Below, piece by piece: positions 1-7,879 of a stretch of 35,811 nt of DNA. Both the position numbers and the translations under genes were made by a program. This stretch comes from a virus: the IMG/VR virus record IMGVR_UViG_3300006875_000061, positions 1 to 35,811 of that record. The stretch is one strand, 5' to 3'. Positions within the stretch are counted from its first letter, which is position 1. Each line of letters opens with the position of its first letter. The notes under the pieces are model-generated. The model searched no databases. It was given only the letters and a program-made list of their open reading frames with translations, and had not been told where the DNA came from.

Positions 1-111
1 CTATCGCGTTGGGGAAATTGCCGACCATTTTTGCTGATATATAGTATGGCGCGCTGGGGTGCGCTGCAATAGCGGCACAGGTAGAGTAATAGCAATGGTG
101 TTGTGTAATGG
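1..111. other. noncoding end of window, downstream of TerL
   Basis: No gene is supported here. On the minus strand this is the stretch after the large terminase stop. If the molecule is circular it continues into 35811-35643, giving about 280 nt of noncoding sequence between terminase and the gene before the portal. I see GC-rich self-complementary bits around 48-66 but no clear terminator with a T-run. Confidence 0.5.
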
Positions 112-1746
112 CTAGTAAAGCCCGCCCGGATGGGAGGCAATGCTCTTGCCCTTGTCTTTGTTCTTGCCGAAGTTAAGCGTATCCCAGGCATCAGAGAAGT
201 CGGTGGCTTCCTCGCGTGTGGTGAGTAACTTCCACTCGCTGCTCTTGTCTTTTTCAAAGCCGCGCTTGCCTTGTTTAAGTGGCGCTTGGTTCATGCTGAG
301 CAGAAGGTATTTACAGTTTGTTTTATTAAACTGTTGGCGGGCAAATGCAGGGTCTTTACCCTCAAGCGACTTGGCGCTTACCAGGTACTTATCATGGTGG
401 TGGGGTGCTTGCCCTATGTATTTAATAGTTACTGCCCACCCATTTAATGTAAGCACCTTAACCACTTCATCCCTGTAGTTGGTATTCGTGCGACCATCAG
501 CAGGCAAGGCGGTATGGTCGTGCCAGTAGTTTACCTGCTTGCGCCCGTGGTATCGGTAGTAATCACAGAAATCCTGCACCAACTTTTGTATAAGCTCAGG
601 GCGCTTTACATACATACCGTTAAGGGTCCAGTCGGTGTGGTCGTATGTTTGCTGCACGACCAGCGTGTTAATGTAAGAGCCATAGTCAAAAGCAATATCC
701 AGCGGCAGATCATCGCGCAGGTCTGCATCCTTCCGGCAGTGGTTAGTGTCGTTCTGCAGCTTATCCATATCATAGTCAAGGCTGTCAAGATATTGGTAGT
801 TTACAGCATCGTATAAATGTGCATCGGTAATATTATAAAAGCAGTTTTCTACCAGCTCAAAGGCCTTGTTTAAAACTTCCACGGCAAACATGAGGTCGGT
901 CATGGTTCTGCGCAAGCCCTTAACATAATCCCACTTCAGGTGGGTAATATTATCCCAAACATCAGCCTCATTATAATAAACACCCTCTTTGCTTACATAC
1001 CAGCGCACCTCATTCTTTAGCTTAACCATTTCGCGCCAACATTCCTGCTGTTCGTTGCGGTTGCTGCTGTCAATCATTTTAATTCCAAGCGCTACTATCC
1101 GGTTAAGCTTCTCGCGGTAATCGTTGCCATCTTCAGCATAGTATTTACCAAAATCATCAATCCATTTAAACTCAGAGCCAAAGCCTGCGCTGGTGCTTAA
1201 GTGCACGCTATGGTGTAGCTTACACTTGCGAAATATATCGCGGTTGCCACGGTTGGCTGTTAATGAGCCCGTTTCAAGCTTTGTGCGGTCAAGGGTAAGC
1301 GCCTCATCCGCTGTAATACTATCAACGTTCAAGCCACGGGCATCACCCGGGCGGTCTTGGCTTATAATCTGAAAGAGCGCACCCGTAACCCATGCCATTG
1401 TATTATCATAGCTGCCGGGCTTTTCATAGCAGGTGGGCCAGTTCTTTGGTGGCTTTTGATTAAGCACAAAGTGCACGTTTTGATAATAACCAATCCTTTC
1501 AAGCGATGCAATAACCCCTGGCAGCGTTTTAGTAAGCACCTGCTGATAAGTGCGCCCCTCAATAATGTTTTTACTGCGCGGCATTTCAAAGGCAATCTTT
1601 TCTAATCTCCATGCGTGGCCGGTACTTTTACCCGTTCCCCTGCTCCACTTATCTACAGTCATGGGTGCGCTCAATAGCTGGCTAAGCAGCTGCGGGCGGT
1701 TGGGTGTAATAAGCCTGATGGGTAATTTATTCGCTGTCTGCTCCAT
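112..1746 (-). CDS. terL: terminase large subunit
   Basis: This is the ATPase and nuclease that packages DNA into the prohead through the portal. Numbering residues from an in-frame TTG at 1761, a Walker A-like motif SRGTGKST lies at 40-47. A Walker B region VDSITADEA lies at 146-154 with the acidic pair D152/E153, followed by an HLSTSAG coupling-type motif near 187-193. The C-terminal nuclease domain opens with LPLDIAFDYG at about 353-361, where D355 or D359 would bind metal. I place the start at the ATG at 1746 because 1761 is a TTG; this overlaps the small terminase by 20 bp, as expected for coupled genes. Length is in the usual range for TerL. The portal is at the other end of the window, which argues for a circular map. 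Family assignment is confident; the exact start is less so. Confidence 0.9.
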   Translation of the reverse strand: MEQTANKLPIRLITPNRPQLLSQLLSAPMTVDKWSRGTGKSTGHAWRLEKIAFEMPRSKNIIEGRTYQQVLTKTLPGVIASLERIGYYQNVHFVLNQKPPKNWPTCYEKPGSYDNTMAWVTGALFQIISQDRPGDARGLNVDSITADEALTLDRTKLETGSLTANRGNRDIFRKCKLHHSVHLSTSAGFGSEFKWIDDFGKYYAEDGNDYREKLNRIVALGIKMIDSSNRNEQQECWREMVKLKNEVRWYVSKEGVYYNEADVWDNITHLKWDYVKGLRRTMTDLMFAVEVLNKAFELVENCFYNITDAHLYDAVNYQYLDSLDYDMDKLQNDTNHCRKDADLRDDLPLDIAFDYGSYINTLVVQQTYDHTDWTLNGMYVKRPELIQKLVQDFCDYYRYHGRKQVNYWHDHTALPADGRTNTNYRDEVVKVLTLNGWAVTIKYIGQAPHHHDKYLVSAKSLEGKDPAFARQQFNKTNCKYLLLSMNQAPLKQGKRGFEKDKSSEWKLLTTREEATDFSDAWDTLNFGKNKDKGKSIASHPGGLY

Positions 1747-2329
1747 CCTCAATAAAGTCAATAGTATCGGGTGTCATTGCCTTGTAAACATTATCAATAA
1801 CCCGCTGCTTTTCATCTTTGGGCAAGCGTTCAAAATCCTTTAATGAAAGGGCCTTTGCATCCGTATCAGCGCCACCCATGATAATGATAACGTTGTTGTG
1901 CTGCTGCACCATGCTTGGGTCAATTTCCTTATCATCAGGGCGGTTGAGCTGCAAAATATCAATCATGTTTTTGCGCGCCATATTCATGCCGCGCACATCC
2001 TTTCTGAGCTTTGCAAACTCGTAATCGCTTTGTGCACCTTCAAACATCAGCGCCCGCCAGTATTCCTTATTCATCATGGGCATAGCACCCCAAACCTCCT
2101 GCGCAAGTGAGCAGTATCGGTAAGCCGTTGCCTGGCTTATTTCACTAAAATGTGTTTGTAGCATTTTTACAGCCACACTCAGCTTATGCACACGCATAAG
2201 GTTATGCGCCACATCTATACGCTCCCACATTTCGCGCATTTTAGGTGGCAAATCATCGGCTTTGCCCCCAGTAGTAAAGTGCTCAATTAATACATCTTTT
2301 TCTGAGCGGTTTCTTCCGGTTAAAATCAT
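1727..2329 (-). CDS. terS: probable terminase small subunit
   Basis: This 200-aa protein probably recognises phage DNA and recruits the large terminase. Residues from about 28 to 90 are helical, and the segment LQTHFSEISQATAYRY resembles a helix-turn-helix reading head. The rest is charged and helix-rich, fitting a TerS oligomerisation region. The gene sits directly upstream of terL and overlaps its 5' end; its own ATG overlaps the upstream stop as ATGA. The call rests on position and helix-turn-helix character rather than on a strong sequence signature, because TerS proteins diverge quickly. Confidence 0.7.
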   Translation of the reverse strand: MILTGRNRSEKDVLIEHFTTGGKADDLPPKMREMWERIDVAHNLMRVHKLSVAVKMLQTHFSEISQATAYRYCSLAQEVWGAMPMMNKEYWRALMFEGAQSDYEFAKLRKDVRGMNMARKNMIDILQLNRPDDKEIDPSMVQQHNNVIIIMGGADTDAKALSLKDFERLPKDEKQRVIDNVYKAMTPDTIDFIEDGADSE

Positions 2330-2997
2330 GCTTCATTTATTAGGTTTTCAAGCCGTTGCTTTTCTTCCTGCAGGGCAGCAAGCTTTGCGGCATCGCCCCT
2401 TTTTTTGTATTTGCTTATTTGTGCCATAACGTTTGCGTGTTTGCGGACCAATTCAATCCCCCGCCTTACTGCTCCGGGTGCCGGTTTGTCGGGCAGGGCA
2501 GTTTCGTCAATCTTATCGCGCTGCCACCTTTCAAGCGTGCGCCAAATAGCTGCCCGCTCATCCTCAATATCAAGTATGCGCAGCGCAGCCTCCAGCCGCG
2601 CTTCTTTTTTAGGCAAAAGCAAAAGCTGAGCGTGCAGCCTACCTTGCTCACGGCTTAAGTCAGCCTTTTTTATCCATAGTTTTTTTAAACCATCGGTAAG
2701 TCCGTTGTAGTCAATCCACATCTTTTTGTTTTCGCTGTGGCGCTCATAATCTTCGGGTGCTGTTATGTATTTACCGGGTGTTTTCTTTGTTTGGGCAACC
2801 TGTGGTATATCTGCAGCGCTTTGCTCGTCATAGATCTGCTGCAGCGCCCGCGCAAGCTTGCTGCGGGTAAACTCATTTTCACCGCTGCGCAACAGGGTAA
2901 GCATGGTGGCGCTGCCTCCGTGCTCCTGCAATAATTCTATGCCCGCGCTATAATTGCGTGTACCCTTTAGCCAGTGCGCTATTTCAGCGTAACTCAT
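2326..2997 (-). CDS. conserved phage protein upstream of terminase
   Basis: Function unknown. I choose the ATG at 2997 (MSYAEIAHWLKGTRNYSAG), giving 223 residues. A longer frame opens at 3054, but that start falls inside a terminator hairpin and would add a cysteine-rich, unlikely N-terminus. From about residue 100 on the protein is strongly charged and helical (runs of K, R, E and L), so a coiled coil is likely. It starts the terminase transcription unit: a terminator and a phage-specific promoter-like motif lie just upstream, and it overlaps terS by 4 bp. It may assist packaging or DNA recognition, but that is inferred only from position. Confidence 0.7.
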   Translation of the reverse strand: MSYAEIAHWLKGTRNYSAGIELLQEHGGSATMLTLLRSGENEFTRSKLARALQQIYDEQSAADIPQVAQTKKTPGKYITAPEDYERHSENKKMWIDYNGLTDGLKKLWIKKADLSREQGRLHAQLLLLPKKEARLEAALRILDIEDERAAIWRTLERWQRDKIDETALPDKPAPGAVRRGIELVRKHANVMAQISKYKKRGDAAKLAALQEEKQRLENLINEA

Positions 2998-3023
2998 ACC
3001 CAAATTTCCACAACCCCTTCCAA

Positions 3024-3040
3024 CCAAAAAAGGACAAATA
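3024..3040 (-). promoter_or_regulatory. late promoter-like motif, divergent copy
   Basis: On the minus strand this reads TTTGTCCTTTTTTGG, matching the core TGTCCTTTTT of the longer repeat at 6826-6847 and 35671-35691. It lies 27-43 nt upstream of the ATG at 2997 and just after a terminator, where a new promoter for the terminase block would be expected. It also forms part of the T-rich tail after that terminator, so the match could be partly fortuitous. Confidence 0.4.
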
Positions 3041-3041
3041 A

Positions 3042-3069
3042 AAAAGTCCCGCACTGCTGCGGGACTTTT
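3042..3069 (-). terminator. intrinsic terminator before the terminase block
   Basis: The arms AAAAGTCCCGCA and TGCGGGACTTTT are perfectly complementary over 12 bp with a 4-nt loop. On the minus strand a T-rich tract (CTTTTTTATTTG) follows the stem, the form of a rho-independent terminator. It would end transcripts coming from the capsid genes at 3118-6184. The stem is near-symmetric, so it may also act in the other direction. Confidence 0.75.
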
Positions 3070-3117
3070 CCACCAAAACCAATCATGAAAACCTGAGATA
3101 CCCCTACCTCATTGCCG

Positions 3118-3333
3118 TCAATCCGCAGCTTCAGCCTTTTGCTTTTTTGCCTTTTTAGGGGCTTCGGCCTTTGGATTTATATAAGTAAACTTCGGGTTGT
3201 CGGCCAATTTTTGAGCCTGCTCTACGGTCAAGTGAGCCGCTGTAAAATCAATCTGCCCGAAGTTAAACTTTTCAGGTAGAAGAGGCGAAACTTCAAATTT
3301 CGCCTCCACTTCCTGATTTATGCTTTTTGCCAT
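3118..3333 (-). CDS. small hypothetical structural-block protein
   Basis: A 71-aa protein of unknown function. The N-terminal two thirds (FNFGQIDFTAAHLTVEQAQ) could fold as a small domain. The C-terminus is a lysine/alanine-rich tail (PKAEAPKKAKKQKAEAAD), probably disordered. The ATG lies 8 nt after the stop of the preceding gene, and the next feature downstream is the terminator at 3042-3069, so it is the last gene of the capsid block. A comparable Lys/Ala-rich pattern occurs in the small protein at 3873-4154, suggesting that these two small proteins bracket the structural protein between them. Confidence 0.65.
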   Translation of the reverse strand: MAKSINQEVEAKFEVSPLLPEKFNFGQIDFTAAHLTVEQAQKLADNPKFTYINPKAEAPKKAKKQKAEAAD

Positions 3334-3341
3334 TCTAGTTA

Positions 3342-3869
3342 TTAGAAGGTGTTATCAATGGTGCCCTCGTAAAAAGTAAGCGAGTTGGTAAAGCAAGTAA
3401 TCTCAATATCATATCCTGCACCATTTCCGCTGCGGGTATTGCTTTTCCATGTTGCCAAAACTTCGCACTCAGCGCCTGCAGCACCCAACTGCAATACTTT
3501 GCCATCGGCCATCGGCACCAATACAATAGCATCAAGGTTTTTCCAGTTGCGCTCAGCCTCACCAAATATTTTGTTGCTGCCCGGGTGAAACGCTTTGAAC
3601 GTAATTTTTTTGCTTCTGCCATCGCGGCTGCCAATGTTTTCAACCGTTACCTCACCGGTATCATCGGTAATATACACTTTTGCAAATGCTTTACCTGCTG
3701 AAAAAGCGTGGTTGGAGCTGATAGTAACTTCATCACCTGCCGAAGAATATGAATCATACGTTTGCAGCGTAGAAAAATCATTTACATCGGCAATGTGGAA
3801 AAACTTTTTTGTACCACCGTTTTTATCAACTGTGGTGTCTTTGGTTACGTTGGCTAATGAGTATGCCAT
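3342..3869 (-). CDS. putative virion structural protein (tail tube or head-associated)
   Basis: A 175-aa, beta-rich protein lacking cysteine-rich or transmembrane segments; it alternates short strands with Gly/Asn/Asp turns (NVTKDTTVDKNGGTKKFF; TISSNHAFSAGKAF). It lies in the capsid block two genes after the major capsid protein. Size, composition and position fit a tail-tube, head decoration or neck protein, but I see no diagnostic motif. The start at 3869 is the only ATG near the front and lies a few nt after the upstream stop. Confidence 0.6.
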   Translation of the reverse strand: MAYSLANVTKDTTVDKNGGTKKFFHIADVNDFSTLQTYDSYSSAGDEVTISSNHAFSAGKAFAKVYITDDTGEVTVENIGSRDGRSKKITFKAFHPGSNKIFGEAERNWKNLDAIVLVPMADGKVLQLGAAGAECEVLATWKSNTRSGNGAGYDIEITCFTNSLTFYEGTIDNTF

Positions 3870-3872
3870 AGT

Positions 3873-4154
3873 TTATTTAGTATTTACAGGTTTTACAATG
3901 TTTTGCCCTTCCAGCGCCAGTATGGCTGCCGCAAGGTCTTTATCCGTTTCAAGGTCGCTGGCTTTGTAGCTTTGCCCCTCAAAATGAAAAGAAGGAGTTA
4001 CCACTTCAAAATCTTCTTTGCCTATGGTAATCAGTTTTTTGCCCGATGCGCCCGCCTTTTCGGCTGCAGTCACCTTTGCATTAAGTTCGACAATAACTTC
4101 GTGAGCCTCTTCAAGCTCAGTCTTTTCAATCTCGGGTTTAGCTTTTTTAGCCAT
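3873..4154 (-). CDS. small hypothetical protein after the capsid gene
   Basis: A 93-aa protein of unknown function. The first 35 residues are a charged helix rich in Glu, Lys and Ala (MAKKAKPEIEKTELEEAHEV), likely a coiled coil. The second half (ITIGKEDFEVVTPSFHFEGQ ... ASDLETDKDLAAAILAL) looks like a small folded domain. It sits between the major capsid protein and the 175-aa structural protein, separated from the capsid gene by the hairpin at 4171-4209. An assembly or head-completion role is possible, inferred from context only. Confidence 0.65.
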   Translation of the reverse strand: MAKKAKPEIEKTELEEAHEVIVELNAKVTAAEKAGASGKKLITIGKEDFEVVTPSFHFEGQSYKASDLETDKDLAAAILALEGQNIVKPVNTK

Positions 4155-4170
4155 TTTTTATTTTTGTAAT

Positions 4171-4209
4171 GGCTGTTGGCTATCAGCTAAACGCTAATGG
4201 CCAACAGCC
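4171..4209 (-). repeat. hairpin between capsid gene and next gene
   Basis: GGCTGTTGGC at 4171-4180 pairs perfectly with GCCAACAGCC at 4200-4209 around a 19-nt loop. It starts 11 nt after the capsid stop codon. No T-run follows on the minus strand, so it is better explained as an RNA processing or stability element, or an attenuator that keeps capsid mRNA more abundant than the next gene. Similar GCTGTTGGC/GCTGTTAGC words recur in the signal-peptide codons of the fibre gene near 10450-10485. Confidence 0.55.
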
Positions 4210-4219
4210 CGTTTTATTC

Positions 4220-5116
4220 TTAAGCCTGATCGTTTACAACAACTGCACTTAAATCAGCAATCTGGCAACCTACTTCAGTCAAAATACGACCTTCAATCAG
4301 GTTACGGCTTTGTGAAGCTGCTACACGCATTCCGCTTCCGAAACCAACAACCAGGTTGTCAGCAATAGTTGCTATAATTCTGTTTGAAGAGCCCATCCAT
4401 GAAGCCACCTTTAACTTCCAGCTTGGGTAGTTATCAATTTGATACTCGCCATCAGCTGTAGCTTTAAACTGGAAGTTGTAAAGTGAGCGATAACGCTGTA
4501 CATAGTAATTGAATACTGTGCGCGATACTAAAATAACACCACCTTTTTGCACCATCCACTCAGGGAAGGTTGCAATCATAGCATCTACTTTTTCAACTGC
4601 GTTGGCAGAAGTAACCGCTCCTGTTGCTACAGGTGTAATGTTAGTTGCAGTAATCTCGTCAGCCACAATGGTTAAAAACCCATCAGCAATAGCTGCAGCA
4701 GTTGAGCCCGATGCGTTGTAGTTACCTGCACCAAGCACACTGTTATTAATAGCAGCCATAAAAGCCTCGCTTAATACGTTAAGCGAAAACTGATAATAAG
4801 GGTCAGCCGCACCTTTTGCAAGGTAGGTGTTAAAATATAATTCAGGATCATACAAGAAATCCCATTTAGCCTTGCGCGCTGTAAGCGTGCGGTCAGTTCC
4901 CACAACACCTTGCGATGCGCTGTCATCGTTTTCGCGATAAGGGCGCGGGTTACCTGTAGCAGAAAGCTTCGGTAATACTTCCGGCTTATCAAGGTTTTTC
5001 AAAACAAGAATACCTTGCCCATCAAGGTCTAACTTGTTTACATTGTTCATTAAAATCTGCCCGCCAAAGTTTACAAAGTCGGTGGTCAGTGCTGATAAAT
5101 CCGGTGTTGCTGCCAT
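4220..5116 (-). CDS. major capsid protein
   Basis: The 298-aa main shell protein. It lies directly downstream of the ClpP-type protease/scaffold gene, the standard order for HK97-type heads. The sequence has the mixed alpha/beta character of such proteins: an N-terminal segment (FVNFGGQILMNNVNKLDLDG), a central helical region, and a C-terminal block (SRTVFNYYVQRYRSLYNFQF ... GFGSGMRVAASQSRNLIEGR) like the P-domain and spine of capsid proteins. The C-terminal ADLSAVVVNDQA resembles the ends of other Bacteroidota phage capsids. No cleavage site is evident, so whether the N-terminus is trimmed cannot be judged. Identity is inferred from position, size and composition. Confidence 0.8.
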   Translation of the reverse strand: MAATPDLSALTTDFVNFGGQILMNNVNKLDLDGQGILVLKNLDKPEVLPKLSATGNPRPYRENDDSASQGVVGTDRTLTARKAKWDFLYDPELYFNTYLAKGAADPYYQFSLNVLSEAFMAAINNSVLGAGNYNASGSTAAAIADGFLTIVADEITATNITPVATGAVTSANAVEKVDAMIATFPEWMVQKGGVILVSRTVFNYYVQRYRSLYNFQFKATADGEYQIDNYPSWKLKVASWMGSSNRIIATIADNLVVGFGSGMRVAASQSRNLIEGRILTEVGCQIADLSAVVVNDQA

Positions 5117-5155
5117 GGTAATTTATTGTTTTTTGTTTGTTGTTTTTTGTTTAGT

Positions 5156-6184
5156 TTAAATTTGCCCTTTAGCCTTTTTTTCTCTGGCTATTCTGTCGTA
5201 GCTGGTTTCGTTATATGCCGGCTTTACTTTCTCAATGTTATCGGCAGCCTCCTGCACAGTAGCCGCAGGATCTACAGCCTTTGCTTTCAATTCTTCATGC
5301 GCAGCTTTTTCAGCAGCCAAAGCAGCCTGTGCCTGAACCAGCTCTGCCTGAGCAGATACAAAAGCAGCAAGCTCATCATGAGTTAAAATGTTTTTTTCGG
5401 CTGTCATAGCCTCAATTTCAGCCATCACAGCCGCTTTATCCGCATCATTAAGCGCAATTTTGCCCTCGCTGATAGCGTTTTTTAAAGTTGAAAAGTTCAT
5501 TACTTCTTCTTTTTTAGGTTTAAAGTTTACTGCCTCGCGCAAACGGTTTACAATGCCCGCCACAAAATTCTCTTTGTTATCAGTACCGCGTTGTTTAGCA
5601 TAAAAAGCATAAACATCAGTAATACTCATAGCTGCAAGGTTTGCAGGCACGTTTTCTGCCGGGCGGTTAATTACTTCATCAATAAGCTTTGCACCAAGCG
5701 CCTCATCGGCACTTAAAGTATGATCCTGAAAATCCAGCCATTTAGCCATCACTTCCTCAACAGTCATTCCTGTTTTTTCGGCAATTGAAATAGCAAGGCT
5801 GTTATCCAGCTTCTGCATCATTTCAACGGCTCCGGCTAAATCTTTGCTGTTGCCCATGGCACCGCCATAAACATTATGAATAAGGATGGTGGCGTTCTTA
5901 GCCGCTGCAACCTTTTGTCCGGCCAGCGCGATTATACCCGCCATGCTGTAAGCAATACCATCCACAAACGTATTAACAGGCTTTTTAGCCTGTAAAAGCA
6001 TATTATAAATTGCTACACCTTCAAACACATCGCCACCCGGTGAGTTTATACGCACATTAATGGTATCAACAGAAGGGTCAGCCTCCATTGCGCTTAACTG
6101 AGCCTTCACCGATTTAGCAGTTACGCCCTCACCGGTCCAGAAATCAGCACCAATAATATCGTATATAAGTAGCTCGCCTGTCAT
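5156..6184 (-). CDS. ClpP-type prohead protease with C-terminal scaffold region
   Basis: A serine protease of the ClpP/Clp-like head-maturation family that trims scaffold during head assembly. The hallmark RINSPGGDVFEG lies at 45-56, the nucleophile Ser80 in AYSMAG, and His103 in ILIHNVYGG; the acidic member is probably within DFQDHTLSADEA at 151-162. After about residue 225 the protein changes to an Ala/Glu/Lys-rich helical tail with a likely coiled coil at 275-305, typical of a scaffold. An internal ATG at 5500 (M229, MNFSTLKNAISEG) could give a separate 114-aa scaffold protein from the same frame. It overlaps the upstream gene by one base and precedes the capsid gene. Confidence 0.9.
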   Translation of the reverse strand: MTGELLIYDIIGADFWTGEGVTAKSVKAQLSAMEADPSVDTINVRINSPGGDVFEGVAIYNMLLQAKKPVNTFVDGIAYSMAGIIALAGQKVAAAKNATILIHNVYGGAMGNSKDLAGAVEMMQKLDNSLAISIAEKTGMTVEEVMAKWLDFQDHTLSADEALGAKLIDEVINRPAENVPANLAAMSITDVYAFYAKQRGTDNKENFVAGIVNRLREAVNFKPKKEEVMNFSTLKNAISEGKIALNDADKAAVMAEIEAMTAEKNILTHDELAAFVSAQAELVQAQAALAAEKAAHEELKAKAVDPAATVQEAADNIEKVKPAYNETSYDRIAREKKAKGQI

Positions 6185-6777
6185 TATTGTAAAAGCCCTG
6201 CCGCCTGAAGCTTAGCCTCAAGCTCATTAACCTTTGTTTGTAAATTGATAATTACTTTTAAAACACTTTGCCCTTCATCTGCCGAAACAAAACCATAAGG
6301 CGATGAGTTTGTTAAATTCGCAATAGCATAATCGGGTGTGCCCGGTGCCGATGCTGTAACTGTAGTAAGCGATGCTGTTAAAGCAGTTGCTGCCGCTACC
6401 GATATAACCGGAACCCATGCAGTATTATTATATACGTTTAAAGCGTTGGTTGTTGTGTTATAAATAAGTAAACCTTTTGCAGCTGTACTGTCCGCTGTGC
6501 TGGTGCTAACATCCTCCAGAATAGCATTGCGCTGTGTAGTAGTCATGCGCGGAACCAAAACACCACTGGTAGTGCTGTTTACTTCCAGCCCTGCATTTTC
6601 GCTGGTGCCTACAGTTGAAGAAGATATTACCGCCTTGGCTACATAAGCCGAATCGCCAACAACTAAATTTTTTTCAAACTTAGAGTCAACATTAGAAATA
6701 ATCTTTGGATAAGTAATTTGCGCCTGCGTTACAGTTGCAAATAAAACAAGTGTAAAAAGTATAATTATGTTTCTCAT
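6184..6777 (-). CDS. secreted fibre-like protein with signal peptide
   Basis: I start at the ATG at 6777 (MRNIIILFTLVLFATVTQAQ), an evident signal peptide with cleavage after TQA; a longer frame to 6876 has an unconvincing N-terminus that would run through the promoter-like motif. The mature part has VLVPRMTTTQRNAI followed by GLLIYNTTTNALNVYNNTAW, the same segment found in the large fibre at 8856-10499 ([14 protein letters not shown] ... [21 protein letters not shown]). The C-terminus is a short coiled coil (VLKVIINLQTKVNELEAKLQ). A Sec signal is unusual on a virion part, so a cell-surface or adhesin role during lysogeny is equally possible. Confidence 0.7.
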   Translation of the reverse strand: MRNIIILFTLVLFATVTQAQITYPKIISNVDSKFEKNLVVGDSAYVAKAVISSSTVGTSENAGLEVNSTTSGVLVPRMTTTQRNAILEDVSTSTADSTAAKGLLIYNTTTNALNVYNNTAWVPVISVAAATALTASLTTVTASAPGTPDYAIANLTNSSPYGFVSADEGQSVLKVIINLQTKVNELEAKLQAAGLLQ

Positions 6778-6825
6778 TGTATAATTCAGTATTTTGACGA
6801 TACAAATATTGCACGGCACAAAGCC

Positions 6826-6847
6826 TATAAAAAGGACAGGTTTAAAA
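6826..6847 (-). promoter_or_regulatory. phage-specific promoter-like motif, copy 2
   Basis: The minus strand carries TTTAAACCTGTCCTTTTT, identical over 18 nt to the copy at 35671-35691. It lies 50-70 nt upstream of the ATG at 6777, in the only gap of the capsid block (6778-6856). Because each copy precedes a separate late block, a phage-encoded or phage-modified promoter or an activator site is the simplest reading. Confidence 0.5.
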
Positions 6848-6856
6848 CCGCCATTA

Positions 6857-7879
6857 TTACCGCACCTTATAATCAATTATTTTGCGGTTATCCACCACAA
6901 AATCGCCCTCCTTATTAATAAGCTCCACTACAGCAAACCCCTTATTGTGTTTGCTTACCTGTGGGTTATACTCAGGGTTTACTGATGTAAGGCAGCCAAC
7001 ACTCCAGCATCCGGTTACTTTGCCCTTAATATCGGTTTCAATATGCTCACTGCTTCTGTGGCAGTGCCCTATCATTATACTTGCGTTGGCTTTTGTAAAC
7101 GCACCACGGGCAGGATTAACCGGAGCAAATACACCCTTTACAATATGGTTACCATGCGCAATTACCAGCTTGCCGAAATGCATGGTGCGCACATTCTTTA
7201 CATAATCAATATGCATTTTTTTGCAGTCCAGCAGGTTTTCCAGCTCAATAGATGGCAACCCCCAAAACTCAGGCGCTTTTTGTATCAGGTAATTTTCAAC
7301 CCTTATATCATGGTTGCCCTCATGTAAAATAATTTTACAGCCCAGAGCAGCCTTAATGTATTTCAAAATCTCTTTACCCTGCTCAATACTTTCAAGCATG
7401 CGCGGAGCGTTTGGTTTGCTGATGTATTTGCTGATGGTGGTAAAGTCCAGCAAATCACCATTAATAATAACCGCATCAACACTTTCGTTAAATCCATACT
7501 CAAGCGCAATATCCAGCGCCTTCATATCCACATACGGTATGTGAGTATCGCCAATAACCAGCACTTTTTTAAACCGCTGGTTAATAAGGTAAGGAGTTAC
7601 ATCGGCATGGTCGGCCTCCTCTATTTTACTTTCAGCCCTTAGTTTTGCCAGGCGATCAAGAAACGAAACATTAACGGCAGCTTGTGCAATGTGTTTTTTA
7701 CCAACCCCTGCTTTACCCATTACCTGCAAAACCACTTTCCGGGCCCTTTCAATATCCTTAAAAATAAGCGGGTATTTGCTGTGTAGCAATTTACCAAGTG
7801 TGCGGTGCGCGGTTGTTTTTGGGTTGTCTGTTATTACCTTGCGGGCAAGGTCAAATTGCGTCACCTTTTGCTTTGGCAT
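6857..7879 (-). CDS. calcineurin-like metallophosphoesterase
   Basis: A 340-aa enzyme of the binuclear-metal phosphoesterase superfamily. All signature blocks are present in order: GDTH at 110-113, GD at 141-142 (INGDLLD), GNHD at 188-191, AHGNH near 241-245, and GHCH at 271-274. The N-terminal 100 residues are helical and basic (FDLARKVITDNPKTTAHRTL; LLHSKYPLIFKDIERARKVV) and could bind nucleic acid. Substrate cannot be read from the sequence; phage relatives include nucleases and cyclic-nucleotide or DNA-end phosphatases. It lies between the lysis-like genes and the second signal-peptide protein, with one base between its start and the upstream stop. Confidence 0.85.
   Translation of the reverse strand: MPKQKVTQFDLARKVITDNPKTTAHRTLGKLLHSKYPLIFKDIERARKVVLQVMGKAGVGKKHIAQAAVNVSFLDRLAKLRAESKIEEADHADVTPYLINQRFKKVLVIGDTHIPYVDMKALDIALEYGFNESVDAVIINGDLLDFTTISKYISKPNAPRMLESIEQGKEILKYIKAALGCKIILHEGNHDIRVENYLIQKAPEFWGLPSIELENLLDCKKMHIDYVKNVRTMHFGKLVIAHGNHIVKGVFAPVNPARGAFTKANASIMIGHCHRSSEHIETDIKGKVTGCWSVGCLTSVNPEYNPQVSKHNKGFAVVELINKEGDFVVDNRKIIDYKVR

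Noticed and set aside
2998-3054. Upstream start for the gene before the small terminase
   Set aside because: It would start within the terminator stem and add an unlikely cysteine-rich leader; the ATG at 2997 has the usual MSYAEIAHW start.
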